From NCBI RefSeq assembly GCF_001652265.1, contig NZ_LWBS01000013.1, positions 1 to 10,256 of the forward strand: a DNA stretch of 10,256 bases. Reading direction: 5' to 3'. Under the pieces are notes generated by a model, which saw only the letters and a list, made by a program, of their open reading frames with translations, searched no databases and was not told where the DNA came from. A program made the position numbers and the translations under genes. Of the stretch, positions 1 through 10,256 are shown in pieces. The stretch comes from Rhizobium leguminosarum. GTDB lineage: Bacteria > Pseudomonadota > Alphaproteobacteria > Rhizobiales > Rhizobiaceae. Each line of letters opens with the position of its first letter. The first letter of the stretch is position 1.

Positions 1-2
1 CA

Positions 3-376
3 GCGAAGCGCGTGCTGGTGGCGTTAATGAAGCGCTATGGCTTTGCTCCCAAACGGATCATCACCGATAAGCTCCGCTCCTACGGTGCAGCAAAGGCGGA
101 AGTGGCACCCGGCCTTGACCATTGGTCGCACAAGGGCCTCGATAATCGGGCCGAGAACAGCCATCTGCCGTTTCGAAAACGGGAACGAACCATGCAAGGC
201 CACTGATCACCAGGCACGTTGCAACGGTTCGTCTCCATGCACTCAGCGACCCGCAATTGCTTTTCAGTTCAGTTCAGTTCAGTTCAGTTCAGTTCAGTTC
301 CGTCGCCGCGCAAACAATTCGCTACCATCGGCTCGAAGCTTTCGATGCATGGAAAATTGCGGCCTGTGTCGCCTGA
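3..376 (+). pseudogene. IS6-family transposase, C-terminal remnant (broken)
   Basis: The reading frame enters from the left edge and encodes the C-terminal half of an IS6 (IS26/IS240-like) DDE transposase. Visible catalytic context is the second Asp in ITDKLRSYG and the Glu in the family signature NRAENSH, followed by a basic RKRERTMQ stretch. A TGA at 204-206 interrupts the frame where relatives have Arg (CGA-like codon). The same frame then resumes with LQRFVSMHSATRNCFS. After the (TTCAG) tract the expected tail (IRYHRLEAFDAWKIAACVA, stop at 374-376) lies in a different frame, so there is also an indel near 300-308. With a nonsense codon and a frameshift the gene should be inactive. The GTG at 12 is an internal Val codon, not a start. 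Family membership is clear; the specific IS is not. Confidence 0.8.
263..300 (+). repeat. (TTCAG)n pentanucleotide microsatellite, 7.6 copies
   Basis: Seven perfect tandem TTCAG units (263-297) are followed by a partial TTC (298-300). The tract lies inside the coding tail of the broken IS6 transposase, where intact relatives would be expected to carry a single TTCAG-like sequence within codons for Phe-Ser-Val. The unit length is not a multiple of three, so single-unit gain or loss shifts the frame; net expansion by six units (30 bp) keeps it. Confidence 0.95.
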
Positions 377-431
377 ATATCCACGAGCCGCTGACCTTTC
401 CAGCCAGAGAAACTTAACGTGACAACACCAC

Positions 432-550
432 TCTTCCGGCAATGTCCCGGGCAGATCGCCGCATCCGGGCCGATATTGGCGCTCGGCGCCATGCCGACGC
501 CGCCGACAAGGGCCGGCGCTCTGGTCGTTCCTTCACGAGTTCGAAGCAAT
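432..550 (-). pseudogene. Decayed fragment resembling an isocitrate/isopropylmalate dehydrogenase-family gene
   Basis: On the minus strand, 510-454 reads LVGGVGMAPSANIGPDAAI. This matches the conserved C-terminal-half segment of NAD(P)-dependent isocitrate/3-isopropylmalate/tartrate dehydrogenases (G-G-x-G-x-A-P-x-A-N-I-G). Flanking pieces of the same family appear in other frames. Upstream are IASN (550-539) and DQSAG (526-512), offset by one extra base at 511. Downstream, ARDIAGR (452-432) resembles the family's APDIAGK. About 20 bases that would encode the expected FEAVHGS-like stretch are missing around 453, and the LFGDILS-like stretch between IASN and DQSAG is also damaged. I infer a multiply frameshifted relic, cut at its 3' side by the IS end near 429. 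The rest of the gene is not recognisable at higher coordinates. Confidence 0.5.
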
Positions 551-1198
551 GCGGTTATCCCGCACCGCGGATGCGGCGGCCGTTCCGCTGCCTCGCAATA
601 GCTCTCAAGATTCGTGCCAAGCCGGCCGATTTTGCTGACGAACAATTATTCGATCGGCCAGTCGGGCGGTTAGCTTCGTTTTAGCGGCACCGAATCTCGT
701 GACCGGAAGAAAGAAAGCCGCGAGTCGCCCAAATCTCTGCCACCCTCAATCCGTATCCACCACAGCGGGCTCAGTTGTCGCGTCAAGCGAGATGAAGCGG
801 ACGCTGAAGATTGGGCAATGGGATGTAACGATGCCGCGCGACTTGAAACAACAAGCAATCACCGCTTGTCGCCTCACGAACGATCCGGCGCGAATCTCGA
901 ACGACAAGCTATGCCGCGTCGCATTTCGTCGGCGAACACTCTTAATCGCATGAATGTTTGTCCTCGTTTTGCCAACTATCGGTAGAGGCCCGCGCTCCTG
1001 ATGTCATCGACCACAACAAGGTGCACCAGCGCTTAATTGACCATCAGCCGGATCGGGCGCTGTGGATGCTGGAACTAAATCCTCCAACCGCTTCACCGTG
1101 AACAGCTGCTACCTGCGTACATCGGTCCCGCGCATCGAACCGCCTCTCCAGGGTGAGCCTGTGTTCTATCTTTGGGTAGGAGTTTCAGCATCGCTAAG
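551..1198. other. Non-coding or unrecognised stretch left of the operon
   Basis: About 650 bp separate the dehydrogenase-like relic from the 3' end of the isomerase gene. Only short open frames occur, on both strands; none has a convincing start, a plausible ribosome-binding site or a recognisable family motif. I saw no tRNA, CRISPR or clear promoter. GC appears lower than in the operon. The simplest reading is decayed accessory DNA at the operon's downstream border. Confidence 0.6.
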
Positions 1199-1220
1199 CG
1201 CCCGCCACCCCGTGCGGGCG
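1199..1220 (-). terminator. GC-rich hairpin just after the last operon gene (weak terminator candidate)
   Basis: CGCCCGC (1199-1205) and GCGGGCG (1214-1220) form a perfect 7-bp inverted repeat with an 8-base loop, starting 9 bases past the isomerase stop codon on the minus strand. No T-run follows the stem in the direction of transcription, so it lacks the classic intrinsic-terminator tail. It could instead act as an mRNA 3' stabilising structure. Position at the operon end is the main support. Confidence 0.35.
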
Positions 1221-1229
1221 ACGCCGGGA

Positions 1230-4825
<3,596 letters not shown>

Positions 4826-4979
4826 GCGGAATGTTCCTTCTTCAGACGGTTGACCAGAACCAGGATCGGGCAGACGCCACCGCGGGCCCGTCGCGCGGCG
4901 ACGCGTCCCCATGCTGGCGCCGGTCCGCCGCATAGGCTTGCTTGTAGCGCGGGGCGTGCGCCACCGCCGTGCTGGGCAA

Positions 4980-5047
4980 CCGCTGCGATCGGCGCCGCGG
5001 ATTCGGACACTGTGCGGCACACCGTCGCCGCCGGCCGATCGCAGCGG
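4980..5047. repeat. Perfect 14-bp inverted repeat in the ggps-cps spacer
   Basis: CCGCTGCGATCGGC (4980-4993) and GCCGATCGCAGCGG (5034-5047) are exact reverse complements separated by 40 bases. The loop contains a further small dyad, TGTGCGGCACA. It lies in the 252-bp gap between the ggps stop and the cps start, which is the largest gap in the operon. In the mRNA it would form a long stem 30 bases after the ggps stop and about 150 bases before cps. No T-run follows, so it is not a standard terminator. It may be an mRNA processing or stability element, or a 68-bp miniature repeat with terminal inverted repeats; no flanking target duplication is obvious. Confidence 0.85.
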
Positions 5048-5077
5048 CACAGGGGAACTCCATACGGACGGGCACGC

Positions 5078-5995
5078 TCATGCGCATGGCGCCTGCTTGA
5101 ACAGATACGCCTTGGCCCGCTGCAGCATCTGTGCCAACCGTTCCCCACGCGGCCCCAGTGGGGCTATGGCCTCCCCGGCGTCGCTCAACAGATCCAGCGC
5201 GAACTGGTGTGCTGCCTCAAGCCCCATGATCGACGCGCAGGTCGGCTTCTGCGCCGCCGCGTCCTTACCGGGGGTCTTGCCCAGCGTCGCGGTATCCGCT
5301 GTCGCGTCAAGAATGTCGTCGATCACCTGCAACGCCAGACCTAAACAGGCGCTGTAACGATCGAGCGCACAGTACAGCGCGGCGTGCGCGGCATCCTCCG
5401 CGATGGCGCATAGCGCGCCCATGCGAACGGACGCACGCACTAGCGCTCCGGTCTTCATCCGGTGCATCGCCACGATCCTGTCCAGCTCGACGTGCTTTCC
5501 GACCAGCGACAGATCCATGGCCTGCCCGCCTGCGGCACCCTCGGCGGACACCGCCTGCGCCAGTTCGCGCACGAGCGCGATACGGTTGTCGCCCGGCGCA
5601 TCCAGGCTCGCCAGGGTCAGGAAGGCGTGCGCCTGCAGCGCATCGCCGACCAGGATCGCAGTGGCTTCGCCGAACTTGACGTGCACGGTCGGGAGGCCGC
5701 GGCGAAGCACGTCGTCGTCCATCGCGGGCAGGTCGTCGTGGACCAGGGTACAGGCGTGCATCATCTCAATGGCGGCGCCGACTTCGTCGAGCATGTGTAC
5801 TGGCGTGTCGGCCAGTGCGCCGGCAGCCATACAGAGCAAGGCGCGGGTGCGCTTCCCGCCTTGTAAGGTGGCGTAGCGCATTGCCGCCATCAGTTCAGTC
5901 TCACCGTCGTCTTCGGCGCGGAGAAGACGCGCCAGCGCCTGTTCGACCCGCTTTGCGTCGTCGTGTAGTGTGGAACCGGCCTGCATGTTGTTCAT
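5078..5995 (-). CDS. ggps: Geranylgeranyl diphosphate synthase
   Basis: This trans-prenyltransferase condenses DMAPP with three IPP to give C20 GGPP, the substrate of CPS. The 305-residue product has the first Asp-rich motif as HDDLPAMDDD (86-95, DDxxxxD form of bacterial type enzymes), the upstream GGKRTR (46-51), and the second Asp-rich motif DDILD (226-230). The residue five positions before the first motif is Cys82, small rather than the Tyr usual in FPP synthases; this fits a longer C20 product. The ATG at 5995 has AAAAGGAC close upstream, with GAGG slightly farther; a second ATG three codons in (MNNM) could also be used. The gene is in the middle of the gibberellin operon, following cyp117 after 95 bp. 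Confidence 0.95.
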   Translation of the reverse strand: MNNMQAGSTLHDDAKRVEQALARLLRAEDDGETELMAAMRYATLQGGKRTRALLCMAAGALADTPVHMLDEVGAAIEMMHACTLVHDDLPAMDDDVLRRGLPTVHVKFGEATAILVGDALQAHAFLTLASLDAPGDNRIALVRELAQAVSAEGAAGGQAMDLSLVGKHVELDRIVAMHRMKTGALVRASVRMGALCAIAEDAAHAALYCALDRYSACLGLALQVIDDILDATADTATLGKTPGKDAAAQKPTCASIMGLEAAHQFALDLLSDAGEAIAPLGPRGERLAQMLQRAKAYLFKQAPCA

Positions 5996-6090
5996 GTCCT
6001 TTTACCTCACAGAAGACGGCTACGGCGAGCGCCAAACCGCCGCAGTGCTGGCGGCGTCGCGGCCTCGCCACACCGGCATGCGATGCCAGC
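5996..6090 (-). other. cyp117-ggps spacer with a small hairpin
   Basis: The 95-bp gap contains CGCCGC (6038-6043) and GCGGCG (6051-6056) with a 7-base loop, a 6-bp GC stem. On the minus strand it is followed by GTTTGG rather than a T-run, so it is a weak candidate for an intercistronic mRNA structure rather than a terminator. The ggps ribosome-binding site (GAGGTAAAAGGAC region) is at the low-coordinate end. No open frame or promoter is convincing here. Confidence 0.4.
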
Positions 6091-7434
6091 TCATGAGAAT
6101 CCGATGCGGATTGTCATGGACGGATGGGCGGTCGGGTAATAGCGCCGGCCTTTTTCGACGTCGTTCAGCAACCGCGGCCGCACCCCGGCCTTGTGCATGG
6201 TCAGCGCCAAGGCGATGCAGAACTGCACCAGTTCCAGCCATACCAGGTGGTAGCCGATGCAGACGTGTGGGCCGGTACCGAACTGCAGCATGTCCACCGA
6301 CCGGATCGGCTCCGTGCGTTGCAGCCACCGCGCCAGGCGGAACTGATCAGGCGCCTCGTACAGCAGCGCCGAGGTCGAGAAATGCAGCAGCGGGATGCAC
6401 AGATCGGTACCCGCGGGAATGCGCCGTTGGCCGAGTTGCAAGTCCTGCAGCGCGCGACGCGGCAGGAGCGTGACCGCCGGATGCACGCGCAACGTCTCGC
6501 GGAACAGCGCCTCGGCGACCGGACACTGCGCCAGGTCCGCGTGCCGGGTCGGCACCGCGCCCACGCGTTGCGCCTCTTCGACCAGGGCGTCCCACAGCAC
6601 AGGCTGCCGCGCCAACTCGATCACCATCCAGGCCATCGTTGAGGCGGTGGTCTCGTGACCGCCAAGCAGCAGCAAGCGGATATTGGCGACCAGGACGTCA
6701 TCGGAGAGCGCATCGTCGCTGCGATCGAAGGCGCTCACCATGTCGCTGATCAACCCGGTGCGTGCGGCATAAGCGCGCGCGTCGCGGACGAACTGGCGCA
6801 ACTGCGCGTCAATCCAGTCGCGGGCGGCGCGGCCGCGCCGCAAGGGCAGTCCGGGCAGGTCGATCGGAGGCGCGACGATCAACTGCAACAGTTGCCGGTA
6901 CTTGCGATGCCATCCCGGCAGGTCCTGCACGGGGATTCCTATAAGGCTGAAGATGAGCTTGAGCATCAGGTCACCGGTTTCGCGCAGGATGGTTACCCCC
7001 CCGAGGTCGCGCCAAGCCTGCACCTGCGCCTGGATGACGGGCGCGAACAGGTCGCCGATGCCGGCCTGGGTCAGCCCCTTGGGCAGGAACGCTGCCTTGA
7101 TCGCATCGCGCGCCTGCCGGTGCGCGATGCCGTCCTGCGCGACCAACGTTCCCCCAAACAATTCGGGCGCGATCTCCTCGATCAGCTTCGAGGACACGTC
7201 CTTGTGTCGGAGCAATGCGAACGCATCTGGATCCACGCAGGTCATCATGTGTCCGGCAGGGCCGAAATCCAGCCAGAAGTGGCTCCCCAGCGTCCGTTCC
7301 GCGCGCCGGAGCAGGCGCGGCAGGTCGTAGACCATGGCGGGAAGATGACCGACCAGGGGGAAAGCGCCAGGCAGGACCGGGATGTCGTGCCGCAGCCGGT
7401 GCCGACGGTTCAGCGGGTTGAGCAGCATGTCCAT
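6091..7434 (-). CDS. cyp117: Cytochrome P450 CYP117 (ent-kaurene oxidase)
   Basis: In characterised rhizobial pathways CYP117 oxidises ent-kaurene to ent-kaurenoic acid. The 447-residue soluble bacterial P450 shows a proline-containing N-terminus (IPVLPGAFPLVGHLP), the I-helix oxygen-activation motif GGHETT (258-263), the K-helix ExxR as ETLR (313-316) and the heme-thiolate loop FGTGPHVCIG with Cys392. There is no membrane anchor, unlike plant kaurene oxidases. The ATG at 7434 shares its A with the sdr TGA (TGATG), with GGAG about 10 bases upstream, so translation is probably coupled to sdr. An open frame extends upstream into sdr sequence in another frame and is not part of the gene. Assignment to CYP117 rather than another P450 rests on operon position plus the motifs. 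Confidence 0.93.
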   Translation of the reverse strand: MDMLLNPLNRRHRLRHDIPVLPGAFPLVGHLPAMVYDLPRLLRRAERTLGSHFWLDFGPAGHMMTCVDPDAFALLRHKDVSSKLIEEIAPELFGGTLVAQDGIAHRQARDAIKAAFLPKGLTQAGIGDLFAPVIQAQVQAWRDLGGVTILRETGDLMLKLIFSLIGIPVQDLPGWHRKYRQLLQLIVAPPIDLPGLPLRRGRAARDWIDAQLRQFVRDARAYAARTGLISDMVSAFDRSDDALSDDVLVANIRLLLLGGHETTASTMAWMVIELARQPVLWDALVEEAQRVGAVPTRHADLAQCPVAEALFRETLRVHPAVTLLPRRALQDLQLGQRRIPAGTDLCIPLLHFSTSALLYEAPDQFRLARWLQRTEPIRSVDMLQFGTGPHVCIGYHLVWLELVQFCIALALTMHKAGVRPRLLNDVEKGRRYYPTAHPSMTIRIGFS

Positions 7435-8276
7435 CAGCGCGGCTCCGGGGCAGCTTTGCCGGTGTCGCCGGCAGGCCCCACGGCGCGGCTGTTGCCACCG
7501 TCGGCGTACGTCGGCACATGCGCCAGCATGCCGCCGTCGATGCACACGACCTGGCCGGTGATGAACGCAGCATCGTCGGAGAGCAGGAACGCCACCAGCG
7601 CGGCCACGTCCTCGGGGCGGCCGACGTGCGGCAGGAGCTGGTGCCGGCGCAGATGCCGTTGCATGCACTCGTCCAGCTTGGCGAGGAGACGCTCGGTCAT
7701 GATGAGACCCGGCGCAACTGCGTTGCAGCGGATCTGCGCATGGCCGTACTGGGTGGCGAGTGAGGCCGACAGCATGTTCATCGCGGCCTTCGACGCGGCG
7801 TAGGACGTCAGCGCGGTGTCTCCGCTGAGCCCCTGGCACGACGACATGTTGACGATCGCGCCACCGCCGCGGGCGATCATCCGTGGGATGGCCTGCCGGC
7901 AGCAGAGCAGTGTGCCGCGCAGATTGGTCGCCATCGTCTGATCCCAGACCGCCACGTCCAGGTCGAGGATCGCGCGGTCGCGCGGGGTCAAATGCATGGC
8001 ACTCGCGTTGTTCACCAGCAGGTCGACCCCACCGAAGTGCCGCTCCGCCGTCTCGAACAGCGCTGCGACCGCCGGGGCATCGGCGATGTCCATGGCCAGC
8101 GCCAGGGCGTGCCCCGCTTCGGCGGCGATCTGCGCGGTGCAGGCGCTGGCCGCCGAGCCATCAATGTCGGCCACCACCAATCTGCCGCCCTCGCGCGCGA
8201 TGGCGAGGGCGCATGCCTTTCCAATGCCGGCGCCGGCGCCGGTCACCACAGCCACCTTGCCTTCAAACCGTCCCAT
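7434..8276 (-). CDS. sdr: Short-chain dehydrogenase/reductase of gibberellin synthesis (GA12-aldehyde oxidation)
   Basis: A classical SDR that in characterised operons oxidises GA12-aldehyde to GA12. From the ATG at 8276 it is 280 residues. Visible features are the cofactor loop TGAGAGIG (12-19), Asp37 at the end of beta-2 (favours NAD over NADP), NNAS (89-92), Asn118, catalytic Ser146, and Tyr159-x3-Lys163 (YAASK). About 30 residues after the usual core end (IDGG, 246-249) are Gly/Ala/Pro-rich and look disordered. The start is strongly supported by AGGAGGA (8281-8287) 4 bases upstream. The frame is also open from this Met back through the ferredoxin into cyp114, with no stop. A fused protein is therefore possible, but the ribosome-binding site argues for separate synthesis. 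The stop overlaps the cyp117 start by one base. Confidence 0.94.
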   Translation of the reverse strand: MGRFEGKVAVVTGAGAGIGKACALAIAREGGRLVVADIDGSAASACTAQIAAEAGHALALAMDIADAPAVAALFETAERHFGGVDLLVNNASAMHLTPRDRAILDLDVAVWDQTMATNLRGTLLCCRQAIPRMIARGGGAIVNMSSCQGLSGDTALTSYAASKAAMNMLSASLATQYGHAQIRCNAVAPGLIMTERLLAKLDECMQRHLRRHQLLPHVGRPEDVAALVAFLLSDDAAFITGQVVCIDGGMLAHVPTYADGGNSRAVGPAGDTGKAAPEPR

Positions 8277-8570
8277 TGTGTCCTCCTGGTTGCGTTGTTC
8301 TTTCGAGGCATGCCGCTTGGCCTTCGCCGGGAAAGGCGCATGGTCGGCGCGGGCGCGCTCATCATCGCCAGTGTTGCTGTCGATGACCCGAATCGCTTCG
8401 ACCGGGCACTGGCTGGCGGCGAGCCGCACGGCGGTGTGCAGCGCCTGCGGGACCGTCGCCACGAGCGTTTCGGCCACGCCGTCCGTTTCGCGCTGGCGAA
8501 AGGTGCCCGGCAGCGTCAGCACGCACTGCCCGGTGGTTCCGCACAGATCCGGGTCGACCACGACGCGCAT
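8277..8570 (-). CDS. fd: [3Fe-4S]-type ferredoxin of the gibberellin operon, in frame with CYP114
   Basis: This small iron-sulfur protein passes electrons to the operon's P450s; in rhizobia it is needed for the CYP114 ring-contraction step. Counting from the Met at 8570, cluster ligands are Cys10 and Cys16 (CGTTGQC) and Cys55 followed by Pro (CP). The position where a fourth ligand would sit in a 4Fe-4S protein is Thr13, typical of P450-partner 3Fe-4S ferredoxins. The core spans about 65 residues; a charged tail of about 33 residues (rich in Lys, Arg, Asp) leads to the SDR Met. There is no stop between cyp114 and this domain, so it is probably the C-terminal domain of a P450-ferredoxin fusion, an arrangement reported for some rhizobial operons. 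A GAGG sequence 5 bases before the Met would allow independent initiation. The listed end is the boundary with sdr, not a stop. Confidence 0.88.
8281..8287 (-). promoter_or_regulatory. Strong internal ribosome-binding site for sdr
   Basis: AGGAGGA on the minus strand sits 4 bases before the sdr ATG, a near-ideal Shine-Dalgarno. It lies within the same open frame that encodes the ferredoxin tail. It is the main evidence that the SDR is made as its own protein even though no stop codon separates it from the ferredoxin. Confidence 0.85.
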
Positions 8571-9863
8571 CTCAGCCTCGCCCTGCGCATGCAGCCGCAC
8601 CGGCAGCGCGCGGAACGTCCTAAGGAACGCGGAGGGCTCCCGGGTCGGCTGCTCGGCCAATGCCAGTGTGGGGAAGCGCGCCTGGATCCGCGGCAGGCTT
8701 TCGGCCAACTGCACCCGGGCCAGTTGCGCACCGAGGCAGAAGTGGATGCCGTGGCCGAAGCTCAGCATGATCTTCCCGTCGGTCGATATGCCAGGGCTGG
8801 TGCCGTAGAACCGCGCGGGATCGAAGCGGTCGGGATCGGGAAAGGCGTCCGGGTCGCGATTGCCGGCCGCGATCAGCACGCGCACGTCCGCGTTCTTCGG
8901 GATCACCACGCCGCCCAGTTCAATGTCGCGCTGGGCGATACGCGGAATGGAGCTGAACATGGCGGGCGCGTCGCAGCGCAGGACTTCTTCGACGAATGCC
9001 TTAACCCCCGCCGCGTCTCCCTGCAGCCAGTGTCGCTGTTCGGGATACGCCAGCATCGCCAGGACCGCATGGTCAATGGTCGCCGCAGTGGTGGTGAAGC
9101 CACCCAGCAGCATGCCCCACAGCATGCCGATCAACTCCGCATCCGACAGCGTGTCGGCATCGTCGTCGTGTGCGCCTACCAGCATCGACACGATGTCGTG
9201 GCGGGGATCGGTGCGCTTGCGCTGTACGAGGTCGCCGAAGTAGGCCTGCACCCTGGCGCTGGCCGCGTCCGCCGCCGCGAGTTGGGGATCGCTGGCGTGC
9301 GGGCTCAGGCCTTCCAGAATGGCGCCGATGCCGGCGGTGAGCCCGAACATGTCGTCTTGTGGCATGCCGAACAGTTCGGCGAAGACCAGCATGGGCAAGG
9401 CCAGCGCGAATTCCCGATGCAGGTCCACCGTCTCCCCGCGCTCCAGCGCGGGCGCCATGCCGTCCAGGCGCGCTGCGACGATGCGCGCGATGCTCGGCCG
9501 CAGGTTGTCGATCTGGCGCATGGTGAAATCGCGCGAGATCAGCCGGCGCAAACGCGTATGGGTCGGCGGGTCCTTCATCGCCAGCGTGGAGGCCAGCAGA
9601 TTGAGCGACAGACTGGTCGCCGCACGCGGGAAATAGCGCGCCAGTTCGCCCGGCGCCGGTCCCCGAAACGCATCGCCCGTGGCCTTGAACGCCCAGTAGA
9701 TGTCGGCGTGGCGGCTCAACAGATAGAGTCCCGACGCCGCGCGATGCACCGGATCGTGCTCACGCAACCACCGCATGAACGGATACGGGTCGTGGATGCA
9801 CGCTGGTGACGCCAGTTCGGCGAAGGCGTCCCGGTATGCTGCCGTGGTTTCTTGCACGTCCAT
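8571..9863 (-). CDS. cyp114: Cytochrome P450 CYP114 (ring-B contraction), fused in frame to ferredoxin
   Basis: In characterised pathways CYP114, with its ferredoxin, converts ent-kaurenoic acid through a 7-hydroxy intermediate to GA12-aldehyde by contracting ring B. The P450 domain is residues 1-431, a normal length. The K-helix ExxR is EVLR (293-296) and the heme loop is [10 protein letters not shown] with Cys376. The I-helix reads [11 protein letters not shown] (Gly254-Gly255-Phe-Thr257-Thr258), so the acidic residue normal in (A/G)Gx(D/E)T is Thr257 here. The ATG at 9863 is preceded by AGAGGTAA about 7 bases upstream, 93 bp after the cyp112 stop. The frame continues through the ferredoxin and sdr to 7434 without any stop, giving an 809-codon open frame. 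I place the boundary at the ferredoxin Met by domain content; the protein probably extends at least to the end of the ferredoxin. Confidence 0.93.
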
Positions 9864-9956
9864 CTGGGTTACCTCTTGGCTGGCTGATCTGACTGGCGCG
9901 CGCCGGGTGCGCCGGCAAATTGCGGAAAGATCGCGATTCCCGGTGGTGTCCGCGCA

Positions 9957-10256
9957 TCACCAGAGCACCGGCAACTCCTCAAACCCGCCAGTGATGATCT
10001 CCTTGCGCAACTTCAGTTCTTCGGGCGCCACGGCCAGGCGCAGCGTGGGGAAGCGCTGGAAGATCGAACCGAACACCACCTTAAGTTCCAGCCTGGCAAG
10101 CGCCTCGCCGATGCAGTAGTGCGGCCCGCAGGAGAACGCCAGGTGCGGTTTTTCGGCGCGTCCGATGTCGAAGATTTCCGGGTCGTCGAAATGGCGTGGA
10201 TCGAACGACGTCGCCGGCAGGCCGACCAGCACCTTGCTCTCCGCGGGAATATGCAC
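9957..10256 (-). CDS. cyp112: Cytochrome P450 CYP112, C-terminal part (GA12 C-20 oxidation)
   Basis: Only the last 99 codons are in the window; the gene continues past the right edge. The heme-thiolate loop FSCGPHYCIGEALARLE marks it as a P450, and the preceding SFDPRHFDDPEIFDIGR is the usual stretch before that loop. In characterised operons CYP112 oxidises C-20 of GA12 through GA15 and GA24 to GA9. Identification as CYP112 rests on its position directly upstream of cyp114 and the P450 motifs. The first visible codon is GTG read as internal Val, not a start. The stop is followed by 93 bp before cyp114. The substrate-recognition regions and ExxR are outside the window. Confidence 0.9.
   Translation of the reverse strand: MHIPAESKVLVGLPATSFDPRHFDDPEIFDIGRAEKPHLAFSCGPHYCIGEALARLELKVVFGSIFQRFPTLRLAVAPEELKLRKEIITGGFEELPVLW

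Larger units (their letters stand above)
1..429 (+). mobile_element. Right-hand part of a degenerate IS6-family insertion sequence
   Basis: This is the end of an insertion sequence that enters from beyond the left edge. The transposase remnant occupies most of it. About 45 bp after the transposase stop the sequence GTGACAACACC (419-429) resembles an IS6-family terminal repeat read outward (GGTGTTGTCAC on the other strand), so I place the element's right end near 429. The opposite terminal repeat and the target duplication are outside the window, so the boundary is an inference. The DNA immediately to the right reads as a fragment of an unrelated dehydrogenase gene, which supports an insertion junction here. 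Confidence 0.55.

Noticed and set aside
102..119. A TGGCAC-N-TTG-like sequence resembling a sigma-54 promoter
   Set aside because: It lies within transposase coding sequence, lacks the full -12 element and has no NifA-type upstream site or gene start suitably placed.
322..645. A 107-codon minus-strand open frame covering the dehydrogenase-like segment
   Set aside because: Only its central part resembles a dehydrogenase. The ends run into IS sequence and unrelated DNA, so it is not an intact gene; the conserved pieces are spread over several frames.
699..953. An 84-codon plus-strand open frame in the left flank
   Set aside because: No ribosome-binding site or recognisable motif, composition is unlike the operon genes, and it sits in a stretch of decayed DNA.
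1003..1017. TGT...ACA spacing reminiscent of a NifA upstream activator
   Set aside because: The spacing between TGT and ACA is 8 rather than 10 bases and there is no downstream promoter or gene on the matching strand.
4826..5050. Upstream in-frame extension of cps to an ATG at 5050
   Set aside because: The added 75 residues are Arg/Pro-rich with no family resemblance, they cross the inverted repeat, and the GTG at 4825 has a suitable ribosome-binding site and begins with family-like sequence.
7992..9809. A 605-codon open frame on the plus strand opposite cyp114/sdr
   Set aside because: It lies entirely antisense to genes with clear catalytic motifs, has no family motif of its own, and is the sort of long antisense frame expected in GC-rich coding DNA. 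Similar plus-strand frames opposite cps (4202-5344) and cyp117 (6655-7803) were dropped for the same reason.

Overview
The window holds most of a bacterial gibberellin (diterpenoid phytohormone) biosynthetic operon, all on the minus strand and so read from right to left: 3' end of cyp112, then cyp114, ferredoxin, sdr, cyp117, ggps, cps, ks and a terminal type II IPP isomerase gene. Gene content and order match the operon known from nitrogen-fixing rhizobia and from some plant-pathogenic gamma-proteobacteria. Composition is high-GC. The left flank carries a broken IS6-family transposase of a type common in rhizobia and other proteobacteria. I therefore infer a plant-associated proteobacterium, most likely a rhizobium with the operon on a symbiosis plasmid or island. 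Species cannot be fixed from the sequence alone.

Layout from the right edge: cyp112 (C-terminal 99 codons, stop at 9957), a 93-bp spacer, then cyp114, ferredoxin and sdr in one uninterrupted reading frame of 809 codons (7434-9863). The sdr stop and cyp117 start share one base (TGATG). A 95-bp spacer follows cyp117 (6091-7434), then ggps (5078-5995). A 252-bp spacer holds a perfect 14-bp inverted repeat. Then come cps (GTG start, 3266-4825), ks (ATGA overlap with cps) and the IPP isomerase gene, which lies in frame with ks with no stop between them (1230-3269). The operon promoter and the first gene(s), including any cyp115, lie beyond the right edge.

How the genes work together (established for characterised homologues): the isomerase balances IPP and DMAPP; GGPS makes geranylgeranyl diphosphate; CPS makes ent-copalyl diphosphate; KS makes ent-kaurene; CYP117 oxidises ent-kaurene to ent-kaurenoic acid; CYP114 with its ferredoxin contracts ring B to give GA12-aldehyde; the SDR oxidises this to GA12; CYP112 removes C-20 to give GA9. 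Whether GA4 is made depends on CYP115, which is not visible here.

The left 1.2 kb is degraded flanking DNA. It contains an IS6-type transposase remnant with an in-frame stop, a frameshift and a (TTCAG) microsatellite; a likely IS end; a small decayed piece that reads like an isocitrate/isopropylmalate-dehydrogenase-family gene; and about 650 bp with nothing recognisable. The pathway itself is known. The less ordinary features are the two stop-less gene junctions, the inverted repeat between ggps and cps, and the decayed left border.
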